Position numbers and translations under genes: made by a program. Shown here piece by piece: positions 17,759 to 26,857 of a stretch of 64,000 bases of DNA. Source of the stretch: Roseomonas mucosa. GTDB taxonomy: Bacteria > Pseudomonadota > Alphaproteobacteria > Acetobacterales > Acetobacteraceae. Under the pieces are notes generated by a model that saw nothing but the letters and a program-made list of their open reading frames with translations, did not search any database and was not told the DNA's origin. The stretch lies in contig CAMDWG010000007.1 of NCBI GenBank assembly GCA_945878375.1, positions 1 through 64,000 on the forward strand. The letters are read 5' to 3'. How positions within the stretch are numbered: position 1 is the stretch's first letter; every line of letters begins with the position of its first letter.

Positions 17759-18997
17759 CTACGCCACCGGCGCGGTCACACCGCCGGGTTGCGCGGCTCG
17801 CGCCCACAATTCCGGCTGCAGTTCCTCCTTCCTGTTCGGGAAGGCCAGGGTGCAGATGGCGGTCAGCACGGCCACGCCAGCGAGCACCAGCAGCACCGCA
17901 TCCTGGCCGCCGGTCCTCTCATGCAGCAGCGCGACGGCGGGGCTCGCGGCGGCGGCGCCCAGGAAGCCGACGAAGAACCGCACGGAATAGAGCTTCACCC
18001 GCAAGGCGGGGGCGACATAGCGGGCCATCATCGTCTCGTTCACGGTGACGCAGCCGAAGATCGCCGCAGCCAGCAGCCCGGCCATCACCAGCACCGGCCA
18101 GCCTTCCAGCGTGAACAGCAGCAGCAACCCCGGCGCCTGGACCAGCCCCAGCGGCAGCAGCACGGTCTTCAGCGTGTTGCGGTCGATCAGCCTGCCGACG
18201 GTGAACTGCGTCAGCCCGCCGCAGATCGTCACCACGAAGGCCAGCACGCCAACCACCGGCAGCAGGTCGGGCGAATCCGCCAGGCGCTCCTCGATCAGCT
18301 TCGGCAGCAGCAGGGTGAAGGCGTTGAAGATGAAGCCGGCCGCGACCGCCAGGCACAGCAGGATGCCGACGGCGCGGCGCACCACGGCGCGGGGGATCTC
18401 GGGGAAGGGCTGGCCAGCCGCCTTGGCCTGCGCGGAATCCACCGCGCCCTCTCGCAAATAGAGCAGGCCGGAGGCGATGCAGAGCACGCCTGGCACGATG
18501 AAGGCCCAGCGCCAGCCGAGCCAGGCGGCAAGGAAGGCGGTGACGATGGGCGCGCCGGCGACGCCGAGATTGCCGAAGACGCCGTTGATGCCGACCGCCC
18601 GCCCAACGCGCTGCCCGGCCGCATCCACCAGCATCGCCGTGCCGATCGGGTGGTAGATCGCGCTGAAGGTCCCCATCAGCACCAGGCAGAGTGTCAGCGT
18701 CACCGGCCCGGTCGCGAAGCCGGCGGCGACCATCGCGGCCCCGGTGCCAAAGAAGAAGCCCGCCATCAGCCGCGGCCGACCGAGCCGCGCCGCCAGCCAG
18801 CCCATAGGCAGCGACCCCAGCCCATAGACCACGAACATCCCCGTCCCGAGCGCCAGGATCGGCCCATAGACCGTCCCGAACAGGCCCGGTTCCTGCACCA
18901 CCATCGCCAGCACGGCGGTGGCCAGGATCAGCAGCCCGTAATGGGTGAAGATATGGGCGAGGTTGACGAAGACGATGGTGCGGGCGGCGGCGTCCAT
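17759..18997 (-). CDS. MFS transporter
   Basis: A 412-residue, roughly twelve-helix permease. The helix 2-3 loop GWLAARLGRPRLMAGFFFG and the segment FSAIYHPIGTAMLVDAAG resemble the fosmidomycin-resistance-like MFS branch. It probably exports a small molecule or antibiotic; the substrate is not predictable. It lies upstream of, and in the same direction as, the esterase gene, with a 105-bp gap. Confidence 0.85.
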   Translation of the reverse strand: MDAAARTIVFVNLAHIFTHYGLLILATAVLAMVVQEPGLFGTVYGPILALGTGMFVVYGLGSLPMGWLAARLGRPRLMAGFFFGTGAAMVAAGFATGPVTLTLCLVLMGTFSAIYHPIGTAMLVDAAGQRVGRAVGINGVFGNLGVAGAPIVTAFLAAWLGWRWAFIVPGVLCIASGLLYLREGAVDSAQAKAAGQPFPEIPRAVVRRAVGILLCLAVAAGFIFNAFTLLLPKLIEERLADSPDLLPVVGVLAFVVTICGGLTQFTVGRLIDRNTLKTVLLPLGLVQAPGLLLLFTLEGWPVLVMAGLLAAAIFGCVTVNETMMARYVAPALRVKLYSVRFFVGFLGAAAASPAVALLHERTGGQDAVLLVLAGVAVLTAICTLAFPNRKEELQPELWARAAQPGGVTAPVA

Positions 18998-19075
18998 CCC
19001 CTTACCCTACGCCCTTCCCCTTGCAAGTCCCGAGAGAGAACGTATCATGAACTAGATAATCTCCGACACGCGATC

Positions 19076-20326
19076 ATGGACCTGCTCCGCAAACTCGAAA
19101 TCCTGGCCGATGCCGCGAAATACGATGCCTCCTGCTCCTCCTCCGGCACCACGCGGCGGGATTCGACGCGTGGCGGGCTTGGCAGCACGGAAGGGTCGGG
19201 GATCTGCCATGCCTATACGCCGGATGGGCGCTGCATCTCGCTGCTGAAGATCCTGCTGACCAATGCCTGCGCCTTCGATTGCGCTTACTGCATCAACCGA
19301 TCGAGCTCCAATGTCCGTCGCGCCCGCTTCACGGTGGCGGAGGTCGTGCAGCTCACCCTCGATTTCTACCGCCGCAACGCGATCGAGGGGCTGTTCCTGT
19401 CCTCCGGCATCACGCGATCGGCCGATTGGACGATGGAACAGCTGGTGTTGGTGGCGAAGACGCTGCGGGTCGAGCACGGTTTCCAGGGCTACATCCACCT
19501 CAAGACCATCCCCGACGCCGCGCCCGAACTGGTGGAGGAAGCCGGCCGCTGGGCCGACCGGCTGTCCATCAACATCGAGCTGCCCGAGGCCGCCAGCCTG
19601 AAGGCCCTGGCGCCCGAAAAGGATTTTCCCGAGATACGCAAGGCCATGGGCCGCCTGCGGACGCGCATCGACGGCGCGCGCGAGGAGGCCCGCAGCGCCC
19701 GCCGCAACGCCGCGCCGCGCTTTGCGCCGGCCGGGCAGAGCACGCAGATGATCATCGGCGCCGATGCATCGGATGACGCGACGATCCTGACGACCGCGAC
19801 CGATCTCTATGCGGGCTATCGGCTGAAGCGCGTCTACTACTCGGCCTATTCACCGATCCCCGATGCGTCGCGCGCCCTGCCGCCCGTGGCACCGCCTCTC
19901 GTGCGCGAACATCGCCTCTACCAGGCCGATTGGCTGCTGCGCTTCTACGGCTTCTCGCGGGATGAGGTGATGGCCGGCGGCGTAGGCGGGATGCTCGACC
20001 CCGCGCTCGATCCCAAGACCGCCTGGGCCTTGCAGCGCCGCGGGGACTTCCCCGTGGACCTCAACACCGCCCCGCGGGAACGGCTGCTGCGCGTGCCGGG
20101 CCTGGGCACGAAGACGGTCGAAAAGCTGATCGCCGCGCGCCGCCACGTCGCGATCCGCATCGAGGATCTGGCGCGGCTGCGCGTCAGCCTCTCGAAGGTG
20201 CTGCCCTTCATCGTCACCGCCGACCATCGCCCGCGGCTGCTGGACAGCGCCGGCCTGCGCGACCGGCTGATTCCCGCGACCGCCTTCGCCCAGGCTGCGA
20301 AGCCGGTGCAGATGAGCCTGTTCTGA
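19076..20326 (+). CDS. Putative DNA modification/repair radical SAM protein
   Basis: A 416-residue protein of the family TIGR03916. The radical-SAM cluster is Cys65-x3-Cys69-x2-Cys72 (NACAFDCAYC). The N-terminus LADAAKYDASCSSSG is family-typical. A helix-hairpin-helix DNA-binding motif lies near the C-terminus (LLRVPGLGTKTVEKLIAARR). This family is nearly always encoded next to the DUF4130/UdgX protein, as here (22 bp apart), and is thought to take part in DNA repair. The reaction is unknown. The start ATG 19076 gives the family-typical N-terminus; no strong ribosome-binding site is seen. Confidence 0.9.
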   Translation: MDLLRKLEILADAAKYDASCSSSGTTRRDSTRGGLGSTEGSGICHAYTPDGRCISLLKILLTNACAFDCAYCINRSSSNVRRARFTVAEVVQLTLDFYRRNAIEGLFLSSGITRSADWTMEQLVLVAKTLRVEHGFQGYIHLKTIPDAAPELVEEAGRWADRLSINIELPEAASLKALAPEKDFPEIRKAMGRLRTRIDGAREEARSARRNAAPRFAPAGQSTQMIIGADASDDATILTTATDLYAGYRLKRVYYSAYSPIPDASRALPPVAPPLVREHRLYQADWLLRFYGFSRDEVMAGGVGGMLDPALDPKTAWALQRRGDFPVDLNTAPRERLLRVPGLGTKTVEKLIAARRHVAIRIEDLARLRVSLSKVLPFIVTADHRPRLLDSAGLRDRLIPATAFAQAAKPVQMSLF

Positions 20327-20348
20327 TGGTCACCACGCAGGGGCGCGG

Positions 20349-21803
20349 ATGACGACCGCGGCCGTGCTGCCCGGCCCCGCCGATTTCGCCGCCTGGCGCC
20401 AGGCGGCGCGGGGACTGATCGGCGCGGCCATCGCACCCGATGCCGTCGAATGGCGCGTCGCCGGCGAGGCGCCCGGCCTGTTCGGCGGTGAGGCCCCTGC
20501 CCCCGCGCCGGGCCAATCCTTCCCCGTCCCGCGCGCCTTCGTGGAATTGGCGGAGATCGCCATCCGCCACCGCGATCCGGAACGCTTCGCGCTGCTCTAC
20601 CGGACCCTGTGGCGCGTGACGCATGGCGAACCCGCGCTGATGCAGGTGGCGACAGATCCCGACATCCTGCGGCTTTCAGCCATGGCGAAGTCGGTGCGGC
20701 GCGACGCGCACAAGATGCACGCCTTCCTCCGCTTCCGGCAGGTCGAGACGGAAGGCGGCACGCGCCACATCGCCTGGTTCGAGCCGGACCACCATATCGA
20801 GGAAGCCGAGGCCGGATTCTTCATCCGCCGCTTCGCGCAGCTGCGCTGGTCGATCGTCACGCCGAAGCGCAGCCTGCATTGGGACGGGCAGGAGATCGCG
20901 CTGGGCCCCGGCGGCCGGCGCGCCGATGTGCCGGCAGATGATGCGGTGGCGCCACTCTGGCGGGCCTATTACGCCGCGATCTTCAACCCCGCGCGCCTCA
21001 AGCCCGGTGCGATGCGCGCGGAGATGCCGCGCAAATACTGGCGCAACCTGCCGGAAGCGGCGGACATCCCCCGCCTGATGGCCGAAGCGCCGCAGCGGGT
21101 CGCGGCGATGCTGGCGCGGGACGCAATGGCGCCGAAGGCGAACCGGCAGAAGCCCGCCGCCGCGCCGCGCGTTGAACCGGAGATGGACCTGCTCGACGCC
21201 GGAACCGACCGCAACGCGGCACTGGCCGCCCTGGCCCGCGAATTGGCCGCTCGGCCCGACCTGCCGGACTTCGCGCGCCGGGCCACCCAGATGGTCTTCG
21301 GCGAAGGCGTGCTCGACGCGAATCTGATGTTCGTCGGCGAACAGCCCGGCGACGAGGAAGACATCCAGGGCCGCCCCTTCGTCGGCCCCGCCGGGCGGCT
21401 GTTCAACCGCGCGCTGGAGGCCGCCGGCATCGTGCGGGACGCCGCCTATGTCACCAATGCGGTGAAGCACTTCCGGTTCATCCCGTCCGGCAAGCGCCGC
21501 CTGCACCAGACGCCAGACGCGGGCGACATCGCCTATTACCGCCCCTTCCTGCGGCGGGAGATCGGGATCGTCGGCCCGAGGCTGCTGGTCGGCATGGGCG
21601 CCACCGCGCTGCGCGCGCTGACCGGCAAGCCCGTGCCGGTGCTGAAGGCGCGCGGCACGCTGCTGCCGGGGCCGGAGGGCATCCCCGTCTTCGCCACCGT
21701 CCATCCCAGCCACCTGCTCCGCATCCCCGATGAGGAAGGCCAGAGGCGCGCCTATGCCGCCTTCGTGGAGGATCTGCGCGCGGCCCGGGCGCGGGTCGGG
21801 TAA
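20349..21803 (+). CDS. DUF4130 - UdgX fusion, uracil-DNA cross-linking protein
   Basis: A 484-residue two-domain protein. Residues about 1-265 match the DUF4130 (TIGR03915) partner of the radical SAM enzyme. Residues about 290-484 are a UdgX-type family-4-like uracil-DNA glycosylase with FVGEQPGDEED and a terminal HPSHLLR. The insertion loop SGKRRLHQTP carries His386, equivalent to the His of mycobacterial UdgX that forms a covalent bond with the abasic product. UdgX therefore excises uracil and stays attached. Fused and paired with the radical SAM gene, it forms a known but poorly understood repair module. Confidence 0.92.
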   Translation: MTTAAVLPGPADFAAWRQAARGLIGAAIAPDAVEWRVAGEAPGLFGGEAPAPAPGQSFPVPRAFVELAEIAIRHRDPERFALLYRTLWRVTHGEPALMQVATDPDILRLSAMAKSVRRDAHKMHAFLRFRQVETEGGTRHIAWFEPDHHIEEAEAGFFIRRFAQLRWSIVTPKRSLHWDGQEIALGPGGRRADVPADDAVAPLWRAYYAAIFNPARLKPGAMRAEMPRKYWRNLPEAADIPRLMAEAPQRVAAMLARDAMAPKANRQKPAAAPRVEPEMDLLDAGTDRNAALAALARELAARPDLPDFARRATQMVFGEGVLDANLMFVGEQPGDEEDIQGRPFVGPAGRLFNRALEAAGIVRDAAYVTNAVKHFRFIPSGKRRLHQTPDAGDIAYYRPFLRREIGIVGPRLLVGMGATALRALTGKPVPVLKARGTLLPGPEGIPVFATVHPSHLLRIPDEEGQRRAYAAFVEDLRAARARVG

Positions 21804-21858
21804 CTGCGCTGGTAGGCGCCACGATGTATGGAGCGCCCGTCGGCTCGCAGCGCCGCGG

Positions 21859-23742
21859 TCAGCAGGGGCCGCCCTCGGCCGAGACGCGCCAGCCTTCCTC
21901 GGCGCGGCGCAGCAGACGCCATCCACCGCGCGGCAGCGGGGGTGTGGCAAAGGCGCTTTCAACCTCCGCATCAGTCGAGACCAGCATCACGAACAGCGCG
22001 CCGACGGCGTCCGCCCGCCGCCGCAGTTCGGCCGCCGGCACCGATGCGGCGTTCAACGCGGGGAGGTAGATCTCATGCGAGGGCCGGCCCGGGTCGTCGG
22101 CCAGCGGAAGCTGCGGCTGGTGCTGGTAATCCGGCGCCCAGACGACCCGCGCTGTGCCGCGCCAGGCATAGGCAAGGACGGTGTAGCTGGCGCCGTTGCC
22201 GCGTGGATCTATCAGCAACACTGGCCCCTGACCCGCTATCGCCTCCTGGACCGCCGCGGCCGCCTTGCGCAGAGGCGGCGCGATGTCGCGCGGGCCCGGC
22301 CAGAGATGCCCGATGGCGAGCATTGGCAGCAGCGGCACCAGCAGCACCATCGCGCTCGGTGCCCGTCTGCGGATGATCGGTGGAAGACGGTCGAGCAGCT
22401 CGGCCAGCGCCTGCCCGACCACGGCGCGCTGAAGGAGGATGAAGACGAGGACGATGCCAAGCACGCCGGAGATGTTGGTCCAGTACCGCCAGAAGGATGC
22501 GGCGATCTGGATCTCGTGCCGGCTGAAACTGGTGCCCATGTAGGCAAGGAAGAGCGTCGCCGCCCAGCCCAGGCCCAGCCCTCCCGCGAACCAGGCGGCG
22601 CGTGCGAGGCTTGTTGCCTCGCGCCGCCGGATCGCGAGCAGCACGATGACGATGCAGGCCAGCAGCAACAAGGTGAAGGCCGCCTTGCGCATGGCGATGG
22701 TGGCCATGCTGGCTAGGGTCGCTGGTGCAAGGCCCCACGCCCAGTCGGCAAACGGGCGCACTGTGAAGCCGCCCGTGGATATGGCCGCATGTGACCGCCA
22801 CAACCCCCAGATCAGCAGCGGTGGCACGGCCGCGAGGCACAGGGCGGCCAGGCGCCGCGCCAGGTCCGGCCCACGCTCGACAAGGACGAGCATCGCGGTG
22901 AGGCCCAGCATCAAGGCCACCAGGATAATCCCCGTCTGCTTGATGTTGACGATCGCGGCCAGCACGAAGCTGGTCTGCACAGCTGCCCAGGGATCTCGCG
23001 CCTCGAGGCCGCGCAGGGCGAGCACCACCGCGACACCCATGAGCGCCGCAGTCGGCACGTCGCCTAGGTTGCTGAACATCAGTCGCTGGATGAGCCCTGG
23101 ATTCATCCAGACGACACAGAGAAGCGCCACCGCCGCTGCCAGCCAGGGCTCCACCCCGCGTATGCGTAGCCACGGCGAAAGACCAGCGGCGATGGAACCC
23201 AGCAGAAGGACCGTGACCACGGGCACCGCCGTCTCCGGCATGGCCTGCAGCCCGAACAGGCCACGCATCATCTGCGCGGCGGTGAAGGTGATCAGCGCCG
23301 AACCAGGCGGGTAGGTGCCGTGCAAGGAATCCGGGATCGGTTGGCCGGGACCGGCGAAGGCACCGGTCTGCAGAAGGTAGTCCGCGTTGGGCAGCCAATG
23401 GGTGAATTCGTCCCAATGCGTAATCGGCACGAAGGCGGCCAGGACGACCAGGGGCAGGTGCAGCAGAAAGACGCGCGGACCTATGTGTTGACGCAGCCGG
23501 TTGCGTAGATCCAGCCCGAACAGGCCCAAACCGACCAGAACCAGGAGCCATACGGCCGTATTCAGCTCGATACCGAGACGCGCGAGCACCAGGCAAGCAA
23601 GGCCGAACAGGCCGAGCCCCGCGCCTAGATCGGCAGGCGGAAGTCCGCCGCGACCACGTGTGAGTCGGCCAAGCCCAGCCAGGGCGGCTGCCAAAAGAAG
23701 GGTCGCAGCCAGAGTTTGCAGTGCAGGGACCAAAAAGCCCAT
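21859..23742 (-). CDS. Large polytopic membrane protein, glycosyltransferase-like
   Basis: A 627-residue protein with at least ten hydrophobic segments in its first 500 residues and a soluble C-terminal domain of about 120 residues. An early extracytoplasmic loop contains THWDEFTHWLPNADYLLQTG with acidic residues, followed by HGTYPPGSAL. This layout resembles GT-C/ArnT-like lipid-linked sugar transferases, but no family is certain. The start ATG 23742 (MGFLVPALQ) lies in a relatively AT-rich divergent promoter region shared with the lyase gene. Confidence 0.6.
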   Translation of the reverse strand: MGFLVPALQTLAATLLLAAALAGLGRLTRGRGGLPPADLGAGLGLFGLACLVLARLGIELNTAVWLLVLVGLGLFGLDLRNRLRQHIGPRVFLLHLPLVVLAAFVPITHWDEFTHWLPNADYLLQTGAFAGPGQPIPDSLHGTYPPGSALITFTAAQMMRGLFGLQAMPETAVPVVTVLLLGSIAAGLSPWLRIRGVEPWLAAAVALLCVVWMNPGLIQRLMFSNLGDVPTAALMGVAVVLALRGLEARDPWAAVQTSFVLAAIVNIKQTGIILVALMLGLTAMLVLVERGPDLARRLAALCLAAVPPLLIWGLWRSHAAISTGGFTVRPFADWAWGLAPATLASMATIAMRKAAFTLLLLACIVIVLLAIRRREATSLARAAWFAGGLGLGWAATLFLAYMGTSFSRHEIQIAASFWRYWTNISGVLGIVLVFILLQRAVVGQALAELLDRLPPIIRRRAPSAMVLLVPLLPMLAIGHLWPGPRDIAPPLRKAAAAVQEAIAGQGPVLLIDPRGNGASYTVLAYAWRGTARVVWAPDYQHQPQLPLADDPGRPSHEIYLPALNAASVPAAELRRRADAVGALFVMLVSTDAEVESAFATPPLPRGGWRLLRRAEEGWRVSAEGGPC

Positions 23743-23910
23743 ATGCGGATCCCGGATTGTGCAGTTCGTACACGCTGGACCCGTTATGAATTGGCAAGGA
23801 TTGAACGTCCACCCTCGAGACGATCTGTAACTCCAATGAAGTCCGTCCTGGCAAAATTTGGTCAAGCGTCGGGTTGCGCAGCCATACAGGGCCAAGAGAG
23901 AAGGCACGCC

Positions 23911-24894
23911 ATGACTGACCTGCCCGCCACCGTCCAGATCCGGGAGGAAGGCCCGCGTGAGGGCTTCCAGATCGAGCCCGGCCCGATCCCGACCGACCGC
24001 AAAGTGGCGTTGATCGAGGCCCTTGCGGCAACGGGGCTGCGGCAGATCCAGGTCTGCTCCTTCGTCTCGCCCAAACTGGTGCCAGGCTGGGCGGATGCCG
24101 ATGCGGTGCTGGCCGCCATCGCGCCGCCGCCGGGCGTCGCCTTCACCGCGCTGTGGTTCAACGACAAGGGCCTGGCCCGCGCGCTGGAATTCCGCGACCG
24201 GCTGAAGCTCTATGGCTCCATCTCCTTCGCGGCGTCGGAGGCGTTTTCGCGCAAGAACCTCAACCGCGACCGCGCGGGCCAGATCGAGGCGATGCGGACG
24301 CTGACCCGCACGCACCAGGAGGCGGGCGTACCTGTCACCCGCATCTCCATCCAGGCGGCCTTCGGCTGCAACTATGCGGGCGACGTCGCGCCCGCGCAGG
24401 TGGTGCAGGCGGTGGCGGACGGGATGGAGATCGCGGCGGAAGCCGGGGCCAGGATCACCGAGATCGCGCTGGCCGACACGATGGGCTGGGGCACGCCAAC
24501 GCGGATCGAGCGCGGCGTCGGCGCGGTGCGCGAACGGTGGCCGGATGCGCCGATCGCGCTGCATCTGCACGACACGCGGGGCCTAGGCATCGCCAATGCG
24601 GCGGCCGGGCTGCGCCTTGGCGTCACGCGCTACGACACGACCGTGGGGGGGCTCGGTGGCTGTCCCTTTGCCGGGCAGCCCGGCGCCCCGGGCAATATCT
24701 GCACCGAGGAACTTGTGCTGCTCTGCGAGGAGATGGGCATCGCCACCGGTGTCGACCTCGATGTTCTGATCGCCGCTGGCCATCTGGCGGAGGCAATCGT
24801 CGGCCATCGCCTGCCCAGCGCCCTGCTGCGTTCGGGCCCGCTGGCCGCATTCCGGCGCCTCGCGGTGGGTAACCCCCTGCCCGCCGAAAGCTAG
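23911..24894 (+). CDS. Hydroxymethylglutaryl-CoA lyase-like enzyme
   Basis: A 327-residue TIM-barrel protein of the HMGL-like family, aldol-type lyases cleaving HMG-CoA to acetoacetate and acetyl-CoA in leucine breakdown. The metal-binding LHLHDTRG and the Cys loop TVGGLGGCPFAGQPGAPGN are present. The usual GPRDG motif is GPREG here (Arg16-Glu17), replacing the catalytic or metal-binding Asp with Glu, so the substrate may differ. ATG 23911 follows GAGAGAAGG. No leucine-catabolism genes are adjacent. It shares the palindrome CTAG as stop codon with the convergent SirB1 gene. Confidence 0.8.
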   Translation: MTDLPATVQIREEGPREGFQIEPGPIPTDRKVALIEALAATGLRQIQVCSFVSPKLVPGWADADAVLAAIAPPPGVAFTALWFNDKGLARALEFRDRLKLYGSISFAASEAFSRKNLNRDRAGQIEAMRTLTRTHQEAGVPVTRISIQAAFGCNYAGDVAPAQVVQAVADGMEIAAEAGARITEIALADTMGWGTPTRIERGVGAVRERWPDAPIALHLHDTRGLGIANAAAGLRLGVTRYDTTVGGLGGCPFAGQPGAPGNICTEELVLLCEEMGIATGVDLDVLIAAGHLAEAIVGHRLPSALLRSGPLAAFRRLAVGNPLPAES

Positions 24895-25736
24895 TTCAGG
24901 CGCTGGCGCAGTTCGTCCAGCAGGCCCTTCATGCGCGCTGACTGCGGGCCGTCGGGGGCAAGGGCGAGGAAGCGTTCCAGGTTCAGGATCGCCGCCGTGA
25001 TGTGGCCGAGCCGCTGGTGCATCAGCCCGGCTTCCCGCCATAGCGGCGCGGCATCCGGGGCCAGGCGCAGCATGTCCTCGGTGCAGGCCACCGCGCCCGC
25101 CAGGTCGCCATCGCGCAGGCGGCGAACCTTGATGTTGTTCTGCAGCCGCAGCAGCACCGCCCGCTTGCCCATCGGCGCCAGCGTGTCGGGGCCGAGTTCC
25201 GCGCTGTCGCCCGCGAAGGTCTTCAGCAGCGCGCGCAGGTCGCGCGCTTCCAGCTGCCCGCCGCCGCCGAAGACATCCACCACCACCTGCCCGCGGCCTG
25301 ACAGGGCAACAAGGAAATGGCCCGGGAAGTCCACGCCATGCGCTTCCCACCCCGCCGCATCGGCCGCATGCAGCCAGAGGATGCCGAGCGCCACAGGCAG
25401 GCCGCGCCGGCGCTCGATCACCTTCAGCAGATTGGCGTTGGACAGGTCGTCATAGGTCGCGGTGTCCCCGGCATAGCCGAAGTTGCCATGCAGCAGTTCC
25501 GCGAGCGCGGCGCGGCGGCGCAGCAGGTTGCCGGCATCGGCTTCCTGATCCGCGGCCGCCATCTGCACCGCCGCGCGGGCGATGTCGGTCAGGTGCTGCG
25601 TGGCGGCGTGCCAATCCGCCAAGGGGGCGTCCACCCGCGCGAATTGCAGGGCGACCGCCGCGATGTCGAGCTCGGCATCCGGGATCTGGCCGGCGGCTTC
25701 CAGCGCGGCGCGGGCCTCGGGCAGCGGGTTGCTCAT
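24891..25736 (-). CDS. SirB1 family protein (transglutaminase-like/TPR)
   Basis: A 281-residue cytoplasmic protein of the SirB1 family. The transglutaminase-like core includes LLKVIERRRGLPVALGILWL and GVDFPGHFLVAL. A TPR-like C-terminal segment (APLWREAGLMHQRLGHITAAILNLERFL) follows. Function is unknown; relatives sit near translation-release genes. A GTG at 25787 overlapping the HIT stop as GTGA is an alternative start adding 17 residues. It is downstream of HIT, hisE and hisF in the same direction. Its stop codon shares CTAG with the convergent lyase gene. Confidence 0.85.
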   Translation of the reverse strand: MSNPLPEARAALEAAGQIPDAELDIAAVALQFARVDAPLADWHAATQHLTDIARAAVQMAAADQEADAGNLLRRRAALAELLHGNFGYAGDTATYDDLSNANLLKVIERRRGLPVALGILWLHAADAAGWEAHGVDFPGHFLVALSGRGQVVVDVFGGGGQLEARDLRALLKTFAGDSAELGPDTLAPMGKRAVLLRLQNNIKVRRLRDGDLAGAVACTEDMLRLAPDAAPLWREAGLMHQRLGHITAAILNLERFLALAPDGPQSARMKGLLDELRQRLN

Positions 25737-25783
25737 GCGGGCGAGCTTGCGCGGATGGGACAGCGGGTCAAGCGGCGGCGGCC

Positions 25784-26170
25784 TCACGCCTCCGTCTTGA
25801 GCACCATGGGACCGAGCGGCCGGCCGCCGAAGATGTGGACGTGGAAATGCGGCACTTCCTGGCCGCCATGCTCGCCCATGTTGGACAGGAGGCGATGGCC
25901 GGTCGCCTCCAGCCCCAATTCCCGCGCCACCTGGCCCACGGCGCGCCAGAAGCCGGCGATCTCCGCTTCCGTCGCCTGCGCGGCGAAATCCGCGTGGGAG
26001 ACATAGGGGCCCTTCGGGATCACCAGCACATGCAGCGGCGCCTGGGGATTGATGTCGTGGAACGCCAGGGCGAAGGCGTCCTCATGCACGCGGCGGCAGG
26101 GGATCTCGCCGCGCAGGATGCGGGCGAAGATGTTCTGCGGGTCATAGGGCGGCAGGCCGGTCACGGGCAT
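25784..26170 (-). CDS. HIT family protein (HinT-like purine phosphoramidase)
   Basis: A 128-residue HIT protein. The active-site histidine triad is HFHVHIFGG near the C-terminus, and the N-terminal NIFARILRGEIP is typical. HinT-type proteins hydrolyse adenosine 5'-phosphoramidates. The start ATG 26170 has GAGGAGG seven bases upstream. In many alphaproteobacteria it follows hisE, as here, within the his cluster. Confidence 0.92.
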   Translation of the reverse strand: MPVTGLPPYDPQNIFARILRGEIPCRRVHEDAFALAFHDINPQAPLHVLVIPKGPYVSHADFAAQATEAEIAGFWRAVGQVARELGLEATGHRLLSNMGEHGGQEVPHFHVHIFGGRPLGPMVLKTEA

Positions 26171-26248
26171 CGCGGATCCTCCTCGGCTGCCCCTGTTTGG
26201 CGAAGCCGCCGCCGGCCGGCAAGACCGGCCGGGCGCCGCTGCCAATTC

Positions 26249-26857
26249 TCAGGGCAGCTTGGTGGTCTGTGCCGCGCGCACGATCGCCTTGGGCCGCGCG
26301 GCCTTCTCGGCGATGCCGGAGATGCCCTGGCGGCGGGCAAGTTCCGCCCAGACCTCCTCGGGCCGGATGCCCGCATCCACCCACAGCACCACCAGGTGAT
26401 AGAGCAGGTCGGCGCTTTCCAGCACCGTGGCGCCGCGGTTGCCCTGCGCCGCCTCGATCACGCATTCGACCGCTTCCTCGCCGAGCTTCTGGGCCACCTT
26501 CGCGGTGCCGCGCGCGATCAGGCGGGCGGAGTGCGAATGTTCGACATCGCCGGCCAAGTGGCGCGCCTCCACCGTGCGCCACAGCGCATCCAGCACGCCG
26601 GCATCGGCATCGGCGACGGTGAAGGCGGCCATCGCGCCCGCCGCCGGGTCGGTGGGCGCCGGCGCTGGGATGGCGGGGCGTGGCAGGCCGGGGGGCATCG
26701 GCAGGGCGGCGGCGCGGCGCGCGGCCTTGCCGACCTTGGGCTTCGACTTGGGCTCGGCCTTCAGCTTTGCGGTCGCCTTGGCCTTGAGCTTGGGTTTCGC
26801 CTCTGGCGTCGGCTTGGTTGGCTTCTTCGCCTGGGGCTTCTTCGCCAGCTTGGCCAT
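26249..26857 (-). CDS. hisE: Phosphoribosyl-ATP pyrophosphatase with Lys/Ala/Pro-rich extension
   Basis: A 202-residue protein catalysing the second histidine-biosynthesis step, PR-ATP to PR-AMP. The MazG-like catalytic part lies at about 85-185: [17 protein letters not shown] gives the metal-binding Glu cluster and [13 protein letters not shown] follows. HisE is normally about 105 residues. Here residues 1-75 are a low-complexity, Lys/Ala/Pro-rich extension. The long form is supported by GGAGG nine bases upstream and a TGATG overlap with hisF; an internal ATG at 26632 would give normal size but lacks a site. Confidence 0.9.
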   Translation of the reverse strand: MAKLAKKPQAKKPTKPTPEAKPKLKAKATAKLKAEPKSKPKVGKAARRAAALPMPPGLPRPAIPAPAPTDPAAGAMAAFTVADADAGVLDALWRTVEARHLAGDVEHSHSARLIARGTAKVAQKLGEEAVECVIEAAQGNRGATVLESADLLYHLVVLWVDAGIRPEEVWAELARRQGISGIAEKAARPKAIVRAAQTTKLP

